DNA of 25,781 nucleotides from an uncultured Bacteroidota bacterium (GTDB lineage: Bacteria; Bacteroidota; Bacteroidia; Flavobacteriales; Flavobacteriaceae). The notes under the pieces were generated by a model. That model did not search any database. It saw nothing but the letters and a program-made list of their open reading frames with translations, and had not been told where the DNA came from. Positions 1 through 7,798 of this stretch are shown piece by piece. The DNA is taken from the NCBI GenBank assembly GCA_903819815.1, contig CAIJFC010000104.1:1-25781 (forward strand), given 5' to 3'. Each line of letters opens with the position of its first letter. Position 1 is the first letter of the stretch. The position numbers and the translations under genes were made by a program.

Positions 1-247
1 GTTCAGTTACAAATTTTTGAAATAAAATATAGCTAACAGTAGCTAAAGCAAAAATTGTAACGATTCCGAAAATAACTTTTTGATTTTTTGCTACAAATTG
101 TTCCGTTTTAGAAGCGGTTTGATCTAATGAGTTAAAGACACCTGCGGTAGTGCTATCTTTTTCGTCAATAGTTATATTTTCAACTGGAGTATCGTTTTCA
201 ACTTTATCTTTTGGGGTTTTATAGCCTCTTTTATTGTACGTTGCCAT
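1..247 (-). CDS. N-terminal part of a single-pass membrane protein, probably a TPR protein; runs off the left edge
   Basis: The minus strand is open from an ATG at position 247 to the window edge, giving 82 residues. The first 57 or so are hydrophilic and charged (start MATYNKRGYKTPKDK). A single hydrophobic segment of about 19 residues follows (roughly residues 58-76, VIFGIVTIFALATVSYILF), and the chain continues beyond it. This is the layout of a protein with a cytoplasmic N-terminus and a periplasmic C-terminal domain. Flavobacterial genomes commonly carry a tetratricopeptide-repeat protein of this form divergent from recF, so a TPR (YfgM-like) protein is my inference from context. No TPR is visible in the fragment. 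A perfect -7 box lies 23 bases upstream of the start. Confidence 0.6.
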   Translation of the reverse strand, partial: MATYNKRGYKTPKDKVENDTPVENITIDEKDSTTAGVFNSLDQTASKTEQFVAKNQKVIFGIVTIFALATVSYILFQKFVTE

Positions 248-269
248 TATAATTTTAATTAGTGAGTGG

Positions 270-277
270 CAAAAATA
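270..277 (-). promoter_or_regulatory. -7 promoter box (TATTTTTG) for the left-edge membrane protein gene
   Basis: The minus strand reads TATTTTTG, a perfect match to the Bacteroidota -7 consensus TAnnTTTG, 22 bases before the ATG at 247. I see no TTTG at the expected 19-base spacing upstream, so only the -7 element is supported. Confidence 0.5.
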
Positions 278-492
278 AAATTTTTATTCAAACTGTCATA
301 AAAAAAATGCGTTTAAATTCAAATAAAAGTAACATTTTCATTATTATGATGTGCTTTTAATCAAAATACAAAAATAAATAGAATTCAAATTGATAAAAAT
401 GTGGTTTTATGGATAATTTTCAATAATTTGCACCGGTATTAAAAAAAACAAAATTAGAACTTAAATCTCTCCTATTCTAGCCTTTTTAAAGA

Positions 493-1572
493 ATGTATCT
501 TAAAAAAATTTCTTTATTCAATTATAAAAATTTTTCGGAAGCCAATTTCGATTTTGACAACAAAATAAATTGTTTTGTTGGTAAAAATGGTATTGGCAAA
601 ACCAATGTTTTAGATGCTATTTTTCATTTGTCATACGGAAAAAGTTATTTTAATCCGCTGGCAGTTCAAAATATAAAACACGGCGAAGAGTTTTTTGTAA
701 TTGAGGGTGAATTTGAGAAAACAAAAAGATCCGAAATTGTAATTTGTAGCCTAAAAAAAGGACAGAAGAAAATTCTAAAACGCAATGGAAAACAATACGA
801 TAAATTCTCCGAACATATTGGATTTATCCCATTGGTAATCATTTCTCCAGCCGATAGAGATTTGATTGTAGAAGGAAGTGAAACCCGAAGAAAGTTCATT
901 GATACTGTAATCTCTCAATTGGATCCTACCTATTTAAATCAGTTAATTCAATACCAAAAAACACTAAGTCAACGAAATGCTTTGCTGAAATATTTTGCTT
1001 TAAATCAGGTTTTTGAAACAGATACTTTATCTATTTACAACCAACAATTAGATGAATTAAGTAAAATAATATTTGAAAAAAGAAAAGAATTTCTAGCTGA
1101 TTTTGTGCCCATTTTTAACAAACACCATCAAACGATTACCAGTTCAGCAGAAACCGTTCAATTGGTTTATGAGAGTCAATTATTTGAAAAAGATTTATTA
1201 CAATTATTACAAGAAAGTATCAATAAAGATAGGGTTTTACAATACACAAGTGCCGGAATTCATAAAGACGATTTATCTTTTGAAATCGATCATTATCCTA
1301 TAAAAAAGTTCGGATCTCAAGGGCAACAAAAATCTTTTTTAATTGCATTAAAATTAGCCCAATTTGAATTTGTAAAAAAGAATTCTGGTGAAAATCCAAT
1401 CTTATTATTTGATGATATTTTTGATAAATTAGATGAAACTCGTGTTGGAAAAATAATTGAAATGGTAAATAATTCAGATTTTGGGCAACTTTTCATCTCT
1501 GATACTCACCCTGAACGAACGGAAGCAATCATAAAATCAACCCATCAGAGCTATAAAATTTTTAACTTATAA
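493..1572 (+). CDS. recF: DNA replication and repair protein RecF
   Basis: RecF is a cytoplasmic SMC-like ATPase that recognises gapped DNA and, with RecO and RecR, loads RecA for recombinational repair. The 359-residue protein has the usual family length. It starts with the typical strand-loop MYLKKISLFNYKNF. Walker A is GKNGIGKT at residues 30-37, an ABC-type signature FGSQGQQ lies near 273-279, and Walker B is ILLFDD at 303-308, followed by the D-loop region and a late SDTHPE segment. The ATG at 493 gives the canonical N-terminus. The 245-base region upstream is shared with a divergent gene. It holds an imperfect -7 box (ATAATTTG, ending at 430) and no obvious repeat. The next gene starts 53 bases downstream, so it may share the transcript. 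Confidence 0.96.
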   Translation: MYLKKISLFNYKNFSEANFDFDNKINCFVGKNGIGKTNVLDAIFHLSYGKSYFNPLAVQNIKHGEEFFVIEGEFEKTKRSEIVICSLKKGQKKILKRNGKQYDKFSEHIGFIPLVIISPADRDLIVEGSETRRKFIDTVISQLDPTYLNQLIQYQKTLSQRNALLKYFALNQVFETDTLSIYNQQLDELSKIIFEKRKEFLADFVPIFNKHHQTITSSAETVQLVYESQLFEKDLLQLLQESINKDRVLQYTSAGIHKDDLSFEIDHYPIKKFGSQGQQKSFLIALKLAQFEFVKKNSGENPILLFDDIFDKLDETRVGKIIEMVNNSDFGQLFISDTHPERTEAIIKSTHQSYKIFNL

Positions 1573-1625
1573 TTATTGGAAAAACCGTAATTATATATTT
1601 TCTTTACTTAAATAAAAATACACTT

Positions 1626-2324
1626 ATGAAAGCAACCTTTTTAAATTTACTATTTATTGGATTCCTATTTGCAAGTTGCAACGGGCAAACCAATGCAAAA
1701 TATGAATGTATTGCAGCAGTGAATTTTGCTGAAAAAATTAAATCAACACCTCAAGCAGCAATCATAGATGTTCGTTCTCCTGAAGAATTTGCAGGTCAAC
1801 ACATTAATAATGCCGTTAATATTGACTGGAATGGCGATAATTTTGAGGGAAAACTTGGTAAATATGATAAGTCAAAGCCAATTTTCGTTTATTGCATGAT
1901 CGGTGGAAGAAGCAAAAAAGCGTCAGAAAAATTAGTTGAATTGGGCTTCACTAAAATATATGAATTACAAGGTGGAATTATGAAATGGAATGCCGCTGGA
2001 TTGTCTGTTCCAGGTGATAAAATCATTGGAATGTGCAGTCAAGAATACAACGAACTTCTTAATACCGATAAAATTGTTCTTATAGATTTTTATGCTGAAT
2101 GGTGTGCTCCATGTAAAAAAATGACCCCTTATTTGCTTAAAATGCAAAAAGAAATGGCCGATAAAGTTACTATTGTAAGGTTGAACGCAGATGAGAATAA
2201 AACACTGATTTCTCAGTTAAAAATTGACGAACTTCCAACATTATTTATTTACAAAGACAATAAAATTTTATGGAAACATTCCGGTTTTATTAGCGAAGAA
2301 GATTTGACAAAACAATTACAATAA
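1626..2324 (+). CDS. Lipoprotein with fused rhodanese and thioredoxin domains
   Basis: The 232-residue protein starts with a signal peptide and a lipobox (FLFASC, lipidated Cys18). A rhodanese domain spans about residues 28-128: DVRSPEEF near 48-55, active-site loop CMIGGRS with Cys90 as the sulfur-carrying cysteine, and ELQGGIMKW near 113-121. A thioredoxin domain follows at about 137-232, with redox motif WCAPC at 159-163 and a cis-proline segment ELPT. Rhodaneses carry persulfide sulfur and thioredoxins reduce disulfides or persulfides, so the two active sites could act in sequence in the periplasm. That coupling is inference. Residues after Cys18 (NGQTNAK) lack the acidic export signal described for surface lipoproteins in this phylum, suggesting periplasmic orientation. 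The next gene starts three bases after its stop codon. Confidence 0.88.
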   Translation: MKATFLNLLFIGFLFASCNGQTNAKYECIAAVNFAEKIKSTPQAAIIDVRSPEEFAGQHINNAVNIDWNGDNFEGKLGKYDKSKPIFVYCMIGGRSKKASEKLVELGFTKIYELQGGIMKWNAAGLSVPGDKIIGMCSQEYNELLNTDKIVLIDFYAEWCAPCKKMTPYLLKMQKEMADKVTIVRLNADENKTLISQLKIDELPTLFIYKDNKILWKHSGFISEEDLTKQLQ

Positions 2325-2327
2325 ATC

Positions 2328-2999
2328 ATGCTTTCAGTAAAATCATTACAATTTTTAGAAGATTTAAAAGCCAATAATAATAGAGATTGGTTTTTGGAAA
2401 ATAAAAAGCGTTACGAGGAATATAAAAAAGTATACCACGAATTAATTCTTGGTTTTCTGGAAATTTTAAAACCTCAAGATGCCAGTTTGGAACTTTTGGA
2501 AGTCAAGAATTGTACCTTTAGAATAAATCGTGACATCCGATTTTCTAAAAATAAAGATCCTTATAAAACCCATATGGGAATTTGGATGAACACCAACCAT
2601 GGTAATAATAATGGTCCTGGTTACTATATTCATATTGAAAAAGGGAATTGTTTTTTTGCTGGCGGAATGTACGGTCCGGAAAATGATGATTTGAGAAAAA
2701 TTCGAAAAGAAATCGCGTTTTTTTATGAAGATTTAGAAGCTATTTTGGGTGATGCAAAATTCAAAAAAATATATTCAGGATTGAATGTCACCGAAACAAA
2801 TTCTTTGAAAAACGGACCTAAAGATTTTGAAAAAGACCACCCTGCAATTGAATTTTTGAAACTAAAAAGCTTTGTTTCTATTCATAAATTTGATGATTCC
2901 GAATTAACTAAACCTAATTTCGTAAAAGATACTGCGGCTAAATTAATTCTTTTAAAACCGCTTTTAGAATTTTTGAATCGAGGATTATTTACAGAATAA
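2328..2999 (+). CDS. DUF2461 family protein
   Basis: This 223-residue soluble protein matches the DUF2461 (TIGR02453) family along its whole length. Recognisable pieces are the N-terminal FLEDLKANNNRDWF (about residues 9-22), the central FRINRDIRFSKNKDPYKTH segment (about 64-82), and the following IEKGNCFFAGGMYGPE (about 104-119). The biochemical function of the family is not established, and I assign none. No signal peptide or membrane segment is visible. The gene begins three bases after the rhodanese-thioredoxin lipoprotein gene, so the two are very likely co-transcribed and may be translationally coupled. Whether they share a pathway is unknown. Confidence 0.9.
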   Translation: MLSVKSLQFLEDLKANNNRDWFLENKKRYEEYKKVYHELILGFLEILKPQDASLELLEVKNCTFRINRDIRFSKNKDPYKTHMGIWMNTNHGNNNGPGYYIHIEKGNCFFAGGMYGPENDDLRKIRKEIAFFYEDLEAILGDAKFKKIYSGLNVTETNSLKNGPKDFEKDHPAIEFLKLKSFVSIHKFDDSELTKPNFVKDTAAKLILLKPLLEFLNRGLFTE

Positions 3000-3029
3000 A
3001 TAAATTATAAATTTAAATTAGGATTAAAG

Positions 3030-3037
3030 TACCTTTG
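3030..3037 (+). promoter_or_regulatory. -7 promoter box (TACCTTTG) for murB
   Basis: TACCTTTG is a perfect TAnnTTTG box, 23 bases before the murB ATG. No TTTG at the standard 19-base spacing is seen. It indicates that murB has its own promoter separate from the DUF2461 gene. Confidence 0.6.
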
Positions 3038-3060
3038 CTTTATACTATTAATGATATAAA

Positions 3061-4074
3061 ATGGAAATTCAAAATCATTTTTCTTTAAAAAACTTCAACA
3101 CTTTTGGCATAGAAGCCAATGCAAAACAATTTGTCGCAGTTCATTCAATCGAAGAACTAAAATCAGTTTTGGTTCAAAATACTTCGAAAAATAAATTTAT
3201 TTTAGGCGGAGGAAGCAATATGCTTTTAACGAAAGATATTGATGCGTTGGTAATCCATATTGATTTAAAAGGAAAAAAAATAGTTGAGGAAAATGATGAC
3301 TTTGTTTGGGTAGAAAGTCAAGCTGGAGAAAATTGGCATGAATTTGTAATTTGGACCATTGACAATAATTTTGGGGGGCTTGAAAACATGTCGTTAATAC
3401 CCGGAAATGTAGGGACAACACCAGTTCAAAATATTGGGGCTTATGGAACTGAGATCAAAGATACTTTCGTTTCTTGTGAAGCAATGAAAATCGAATCGTT
3501 CGAAATGAGAAGTTTTAATAAAGCTGATTGTCATTTTGGTTACCGAGAAAGCATATTCAAAAATGAAGTGAAAGACCAATATATTATTACTTCGGTAGTT
3601 TTCAAATTGACAAAGAACAATCATAATATCAATATTTCATATGGAGATATTGCTTCAGAATTAGAAAAATTAAACATCATTAAACCCTCTTTAAGAGACG
3701 TAAGCAATGCTGTAATTACGATTCGTCAAAGTAAATTACCAGATCCAAAAGTGTTAGGAAATAGCGGCAGTTTCTTTAAAAACCCAATTGTTTTAAAATC
3801 GGACTTTGAGCCAATTCATAAAAAATTTCCTGAAATGAAATTCTATGAAATTTCAGAAACTGAAGTAAAAGTTCCAGCCGGTTGGCTAATTGAGCAAGCA
3901 GGCTTCAAAGGAAAGCGATTTGGCGATGCCGGAATTCATAAAAATCAGGCTTTAGTTCTAGTCAATTATGGTACTGCCACAGGGCAAGAAATTCTAAATG
4001 TATCTAAAGAAATTCAAGACACGATTTTCAAAAAATTCGGAATCCAAATTGAAGCTGAAGTAAATATTATCTAA
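3061..4074 (+). CDS. murB: UDP-N-acetylmuramate dehydrogenase
   Basis: MurB is the FAD enzyme that reduces UDP-GlcNAc-enolpyruvate to UDP-MurNAc with NADPH, the second committed step of peptidoglycan synthesis in the cytoplasm. At 337 residues the protein has the length of type I (E. coli-like) MurB. FAD-binding motifs are GGGSNMLL (49-56) and SLIPGNVGTTPVQNIGAYG (111-129). YRESIF (161-166) carries the conserved substrate-binding Arg162. GNSGSFFKNP (233-242) carries the catalytic Ser237. The C-terminal IEAEV segment supplies the conserved catalytic Glu. The presence of the YRESIF loop supports the type I assignment. It has a recognisable -7 box close upstream and no tight coupling to neighbours. 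Confidence 0.97.
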   Translation: MEIQNHFSLKNFNTFGIEANAKQFVAVHSIEELKSVLVQNTSKNKFILGGGSNMLLTKDIDALVIHIDLKGKKIVEENDDFVWVESQAGENWHEFVIWTIDNNFGGLENMSLIPGNVGTTPVQNIGAYGTEIKDTFVSCEAMKIESFEMRSFNKADCHFGYRESIFKNEVKDQYIITSVVFKLTKNNHNINISYGDIASELEKLNIIKPSLRDVSNAVITIRQSKLPDPKVLGNSGSFFKNPIVLKSDFEPIHKKFPEMKFYEISETEVKVPAGWLIEQAGFKGKRFGDAGIHKNQALVLVNYGTATGQEILNVSKEIQDTIFKKFGIQIEAEVNII

Positions 4075-4102
4075 AATAACTATTTTAAATACTAAATCGG
4101 TG

Positions 4103-4133
4103 TTTGAAAATCCTATTTGAATTCATACCTTTG
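4103..4133 (+). promoter_or_regulatory. Complete Bacteroidota promoter (TTTG-N19-TACCTTTG)
   Basis: TTTG at 4103-4106 is followed by exactly 19 bases and then TACCTTTG at 4126-4133, matching the published Bacteroidota sigma-A pattern in both elements and spacing. The glycosyltransferase ATG lies 29 bases downstream of the -7 box. It should drive the glycosyltransferase and the overlapping sigma factor gene. Confidence 0.75.
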
Positions 4134-4162
4134 CACACATCCAAAAAAGAAGAAAATTAGAT

Positions 4163-5269
4163 ATGTTAATCACGTTATTTTATATTTTTATTGTTATTGT
4201 TGCAGTGCAACTTTTTTATTATACGATAGTATTTTCTAAATTTTCTTTTGCTAAAAATCAAAAAATAACTCCAAAAAGAATTCCAATTTCTGTAATCGTT
4301 TGTGCTAAAAATGAGGAGGAAAATGTAGTTAAATTCATTCCATTATTGGCGGAACAAAATTACCCTGACTTTGAAATTATCTTAATTGACGATGCTTCAA
4401 GCGATACTACTTTAGATTTATTTGAAGAATTTGAAAAAAAATATTCAAATGTAAAGGTGGTAAAAGTAGTTAATAACGAAGCCTTTTGGGGCAATAAAAA
4501 ATTCGCTTTAACATTGGGAATCAAAGCGGCTACAAAAGACTATTTACTGTTCACTGATGCCGATTGTTATCCAACTTCTAAAGATTGGATATCTTCAATG
4601 AGTTCTCAATTTACATTACACAAAACCTTTGTTTTAGGTTATGGCGCTTATGAAAAAGTGAAAGGATCGTTCTTGAACAAAATAATTCGTTTTGATGCAT
4701 TACTAAACGCAACTCAGTATTTTTCTTGGGCTAAAATAGGTCGGCCTTATATGGGGATTGGTCGGAATTTAGCTTATAAAAAAGACGAGTTTTTTAAAGT
4801 TAATGGTTTTATTGATCATATGAAAATTCGTTCTGGTGACGACGATTTATTTGTTAATCAGGCCAGTAAAGGTAGTAATACCAGTTGTTGTTATGATACT
4901 GATAGTTTTACTTATTGTGAGCCAAAAACTAAATATAGCGATTGGAAAACTCTAAAACAACGTCATGTGGCAACAGCTTCTTTTTACAAAACATTTGACA
5001 GAATTCAACTTTCAATATTTTTTATATCTCAAATATTATTTTTTATTGTTCCTGTAATACTTTTAGCATTTCAATACCAATGGATAATCGTTTTAAGTTT
5101 AATCGGTTTTAGATACCTCTTCACTTGGATTGTTTTAGGATTTTCAGCTGGAAAATTGAAAGAAAAAGATGTAATGTATTGGTATCCAATAATTGAGTTT
5201 GCATTTTTATTCACCCAAATTAATATATTTGTATCCAACAGTTTCTCAAAACCAGTACATTGGAAATAA
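4163..5269 (+). CDS. Membrane-bound family 2 glycosyltransferase
   Basis: The 368-residue protein has an N-terminal membrane helix (about residues 3-25), a cytosolic GT-A catalytic domain, and three C-terminal helices (about 284-304, 307-328, 341-359). GT2 landmarks are IDDASSD (75-81), the metal-binding TDADC (131-135), a likely catalytic SGDDD (224-228) and KQRH (265-268), equivalent to the Q/RxxRW motif of processive or lipid-linked GT2 enzymes. It most likely builds a cell-envelope glycan or glycolipid at the inner membrane. Donor and acceptor cannot be read from sequence. A full promoter lies just upstream. Its last ten bases overlap the start of the sigma factor gene, suggesting coupled translation. 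Confidence 0.88.
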   Translation: MLITLFYIFIVIVAVQLFYYTIVFSKFSFAKNQKITPKRIPISVIVCAKNEEENVVKFIPLLAEQNYPDFEIILIDDASSDTTLDLFEEFEKKYSNVKVVKVVNNEAFWGNKKFALTLGIKAATKDYLLFTDADCYPTSKDWISSMSSQFTLHKTFVLGYGAYEKVKGSFLNKIIRFDALLNATQYFSWAKIGRPYMGIGRNLAYKKDEFFKVNGFIDHMKIRSGDDDLFVNQASKGSNTSCCYDTDSFTYCEPKTKYSDWKTLKQRHVATASFYKTFDRIQLSIFFISQILFFIVPVILLAFQYQWIIVLSLIGFRYLFTWIVLGFSAGKLKEKDVMYWYPIIEFAFLFTQINIFVSNSFSKPVHWK

Positions 5270-5811
5270 TTAAAACCATTGAAAAAGCAAAATTAGGCGA
5301 TCAAGTTGCCTTCACTTTTCTATTGGATTTTTATTGGAATGACGTTTATGGTTTTATGCTAAAGCGAACAGAAAACGAGACAGACGCTGAAGATATTACC
5401 ATTGAAACCTTCTCGAAAGCATTCGATAAATTAGCAAGCTATAACTCTGAATTTCAATTTAATACTTGGTTGATTGCTATTGCGAAAAATGTTCATATTG
5501 ATATTTTGCGCAAGAAAAAAGCATCATTTTTTATAGAAATTTCAGACAACGATGATTATAGAGCTTATAATGTTGCCGATTCCACTCCTTCAGCAGAAGA
5601 TAAATTGATTACTGAACAAAATTTATCCCAATTATTACAATATATTAAAGAATTAAAACCCCATTATCAAGAGGTAATCCAGTTGCGTTATTTTCAAGAA
5701 TTAAGTTATCAAGAGATTGCTAATCAACTTAATGAACCCCTAAGTAATGTAAAAGTTAAAATTCTGAGATCTAAAAAATTATTGGCTGAAATTATCCAAA
5801 CCCGAGGATAA
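5260..5811 (+). CDS. ECF-type sigma-70 family RNA polymerase sigma factor (TTG start)
   Basis: At 183 residues this has the size of an extracytoplasmic-function sigma factor, with only regions 2 and 4. Region 2 contains DAEDITIETFSKAFDKL (about 42-58) and FNTWLIAIAKNVHIDILRKK (about 67-86). Region 4 contains YQEVIQLRYFQELSYQEIA (about 136-154) and a helix-turn-helix ending NVKVKILRSKK. The start is a TTG that overlaps the end of the glycosyltransferase gene. It is preferred because the next in-frame Met is at about residue 33, inside region 2. No anti-sigma factor or FecR-like gene is adjacent, so its signal is unknown. The neighbour downstream is a TonB-family protein, but a regulatory link to it is not shown. 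Confidence 0.9.
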   Translation: MEIIKTIEKAKLGDQVAFTFLLDFYWNDVYGFMLKRTENETDAEDITIETFSKAFDKLASYNSEFQFNTWLIAIAKNVHIDILRKKKASFFIEISDNDDYRAYNVADSTPSAEDKLITEQNLSQLLQYIKELKPHYQEVIQLRYFQELSYQEIANQLNEPLSNVKVKILRSKKLLAEIIQTRG

Positions 5812-5923
5812 TTTAATTATTTAAAATAAACCAAATTTTCACAATATCGGATTGGCTTTAATCGTTATAAGTTAAAAGTCAATATTATGATATAATACTA
5901 CCTAACCATTAAAACTCAAAATT

Positions 5924-6733
5924 ATGTCTAAAGTTAGTATTTATGAAAACGGGTGGACTAACCTAGTTTTCGAAGGGAAAAACAAAGAATATGGCGCTTA
6001 TCAATTGAGAAAAAACGATTCTGTAAATACAATTACAGCCTTCTTTTTCGGTTTGTTATTTATTATTTCAATTTCTGGAATAGCGTTTCTACTAAGTTCA
6101 TTCAATTCAAAAGAAGTAGTTAAGGAAAATCCTATCGTTTATCCTGACATTCATCTTGTAAAATTTAATCACAAAAAAATTGAAGAACCGAAAAAAGTAG
6201 TTGTTCCAATTGAAAAGAAAAAACCTGAAATTATTAATTCTAAAAAAGATTTAATAAATCCAACGATTGTAAGATATGAACCAACAGATGAGGTTAATAC
6301 TAACAAAGATATTGGAAAAACAGCTCCAACAGATACTGGCTCACCAAAAGGTACTATCAATACATTTCCAATTAATACTGGCGGTTCAACTGATACCACT
6401 CCAACGAAATCTTATGTTCCTGTACCCACTAACAAGTTAGACAAACTACCGGAATTTCCTGGTGGAATAAATAAGTTTTATTCCTATGTAGGTAACAATT
6501 TTGAAAAACCAGAAATTGAAGGAGAAGAAACAATCAGTGTATACGTAGCATTTGTAATTGAGGAAGATGGAACGATGTCGAATATTAAAGTGACTCGCGA
6601 TCCAGGCTATGGATTGGGAAAAGAAGCAGTTCGGGTACTAAAATCGCTTAAAACAAAATGGACTCCCGGCATGATTGGAGGTCAACCGGTACGTACTTCT
6701 TATTACTTACCAATATCAGTAAAATTAGAATAA
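5924..6733 (+). CDS. TonB-family energy-transducing protein
   Basis: TonB proteins span the inner membrane and periplasm and energise outer-membrane TonB-dependent transporters using ExbB-ExbD. This 269-residue protein has the Bacteroidota form: a conserved cytoplasmic start (KNKEYGAYQLRKND, about 19-32), one membrane helix (about 38-59), a Lys/Pro/Thr-rich periplasmic spacer (about 60-170), and a C-terminal TonB domain (about 175-269) with LDKLPEFPGGINKF and the TonB_C pattern VTRDPGYGLGKEAVRVLKS. No exbB or exbD gene is nearby, so it may serve transporters encoded elsewhere. It lies 112 bases after the sigma factor gene and is closed by a strong terminator. I see no perfect TAnnTTTG box in that gap. 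Confidence 0.92.
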   Translation: MSKVSIYENGWTNLVFEGKNKEYGAYQLRKNDSVNTITAFFFGLLFIISISGIAFLLSSFNSKEVVKENPIVYPDIHLVKFNHKKIEEPKKVVVPIEKKKPEIINSKKDLINPTIVRYEPTDEVNTNKDIGKTAPTDTGSPKGTINTFPINTGGSTDTTPTKSYVPVPTNKLDKLPEFPGGINKFYSYVGNNFEKPEIEGEETISVYVAFVIEEDGTMSNIKVTRDPGYGLGKEAVRVLKSLKTKWTPGMIGGQPVRTSYYLPISVKLE

Positions 6734-6759
6734 GATCGTAGATTTAAGCAATGAAATTT

Positions 6760-6812
6760 CGGTTTTTGATTAGTAATAAATTAACGTATTACGAATCAAA
6801 AACCGTTTTTTT
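6760..6812 (+). terminator. Strong intrinsic terminator after the TonB-family gene
   Basis: An 18-base arm (6760-6777) pairs with 6788-6805 with one mismatch and a 10-base loop, followed by seven T residues (6806-6812). It separates the TonB gene from lipA, whose promoter begins only about 15 bases further on. Confidence 0.9.
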
Positions 6813-6827
6813 ATTATCTACTTTACG

Positions 6828-6835
6828 TATATTTG
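6828..6835 (+). promoter_or_regulatory. -7 promoter box (TATATTTG) for lipA
   Basis: TATATTTG is a perfect TAnnTTTG box, 18 bases before the ATG at 6854. Its last three bases are an in-frame TTG that could be mistaken for the lipA start codon. Its position directly after the terminator fits a new transcription unit. Confidence 0.7.
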
Positions 6836-6853
6836 CACCATAAAATCCCGATT

Positions 6854-7723
6854 ATGGAATCTGTTTTAGAAAATGTACTTCCTATAGGAAAGCCAAAATG
6901 GCTAAAAGTAAAATTACCAATTGGTCAAAAATATACCGAACTACGAGGTTTAGTTGATAAATACAAACTCAACACCATTTGTACCTCAGGTAGTTGCCCA
7001 AATATGGGCGAATGCTGGGGTGAAGGAACAGCAACGTTTATGATTCTAGGAAATATATGTACGCGTTCTTGTGGATTTTGCGGGGTTAAAACGGGAAGAC
7101 CAGAAACAGTCGATTGGGATGAACCTGAAAAAGTAGCCCGTTCAATCAAAATCATGAATATAAAACATGCGGTGGTAACTAGTGTGGACCGAGACGATTT
7201 GAAAGATGGCGGATCCATTATATGGATTGAAACTATAAAAGCCATTCGAAGAATGAATCCAACAACTACATTAGAAACTTTAATTCCTGACTTCCAAGGA
7301 ATTGAAAGAAATATTGATCGAATTGTTGAAGCCAATCCAGAAGTAGTGTCCCACAATATTGAAACGGTTCGTCGATTAACACGTGAAGTTCGTATTCAAG
7401 CGAAATACGATCGAAGCATGGAGGTTTTAAGATACCTAAAAGAAAAAGGAATCAATAGAACTAAATCAGGAATTATGCTTGGATTAGGTGAAACCGAAGA
7501 AGAAGTATTTCAAACATTAAAAGATTTGCGTCAAGCTAATGTTGATGTGGTTACCATCGGCCAGTACCTTCAACCAAGTAAGAAACACTTGCCTGTAAAG
7601 GAATTTATTACTCCAGACCAATTTGCAAAATACGAACAATTCGGACTAGAATTGGGATTCCGTCATGTTGAAAGCGGCCCATTAGTTCGTTCTTCCTATA
7701 AAGCTCAAAAACATATATTATAA
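6854..7723 (+). CDS. lipA: Lipoyl synthase
   Basis: LipA is a radical-SAM enzyme that inserts two sulfurs into octanoyl groups on lipoyl-domain proteins such as pyruvate dehydrogenase E2. From the ATG at 6854 the protein has 289 residues. Cys43, Cys48 and Cys54 form the auxiliary (sacrificial) Fe-S cluster. Cys69, Cys73 and Cys76 form the radical-SAM CxxxCxxC. The conserved GPLVRSSYKA near the C-terminus supplies the serine that ligates the auxiliary cluster. An upstream in-frame TTG at 6833 would add seven residues, but it lies inside the -7 promoter box and so should not be transcribed. No lipB or lipoate ligase gene is adjacent. Confidence 0.97.
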   Translation: MESVLENVLPIGKPKWLKVKLPIGQKYTELRGLVDKYKLNTICTSGSCPNMGECWGEGTATFMILGNICTRSCGFCGVKTGRPETVDWDEPEKVARSIKIMNIKHAVVTSVDRDDLKDGGSIIWIETIKAIRRMNPTTTLETLIPDFQGIERNIDRIVEANPEVVSHNIETVRRLTREVRIQAKYDRSMEVLRYLKEKGINRTKSGIMLGLGETEEEVFQTLKDLRQANVDVVTIGQYLQPSKKHLPVKEFITPDQFAKYEQFGLELGFRHVESGPLVRSSYKAQKHIL

Positions 7724-7731
7724 AAAAGTTA

Positions 7732-7771
7732 ATTTGTTGAATCGTTTAATTGTGTAACCGATTCAACAAAT
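7732..7771. repeat. Perfect 13-base inverted repeat between lipA and gap
   Basis: ATTTGTTGAATCG (7732-7744) is exactly reversed at 7759-7771, with a 14-base loop. Related words (AACCGATT, AACAATTAA) recur up to position 7797, allowing alternative pairings. No T-run follows the stem, so it is not a standard terminator. The element sits in what would be the leader of the gap gene. Confidence 0.7.
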
Positions 7772-7798
7772 AAACAATTAACCGATTAAACAATACAC

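Noticed and set aside
5260..6733. Sigma factor and TonB-family gene as a FecI-FecR-type iron-signalling system
   Set aside because: No anti-sigma gene and no TonB-dependent receptor are present, and the TonB protein is of the general energy-transducer type.
6925..7356. A 143-codon open frame on the minus strand inside lipA
   Set aside because: It lies wholly within the conserved lipoyl synthase reading frame, has no recognisable domain, and its codons mirror the lipA Cys-rich region. It is a shadow frame.
7732..7771. The lipA-gap inverted repeat as an intrinsic terminator
   Set aside because: No T-run follows the 3' arm on the plus strand, and the loop is large. It is kept only as a palindromic element.
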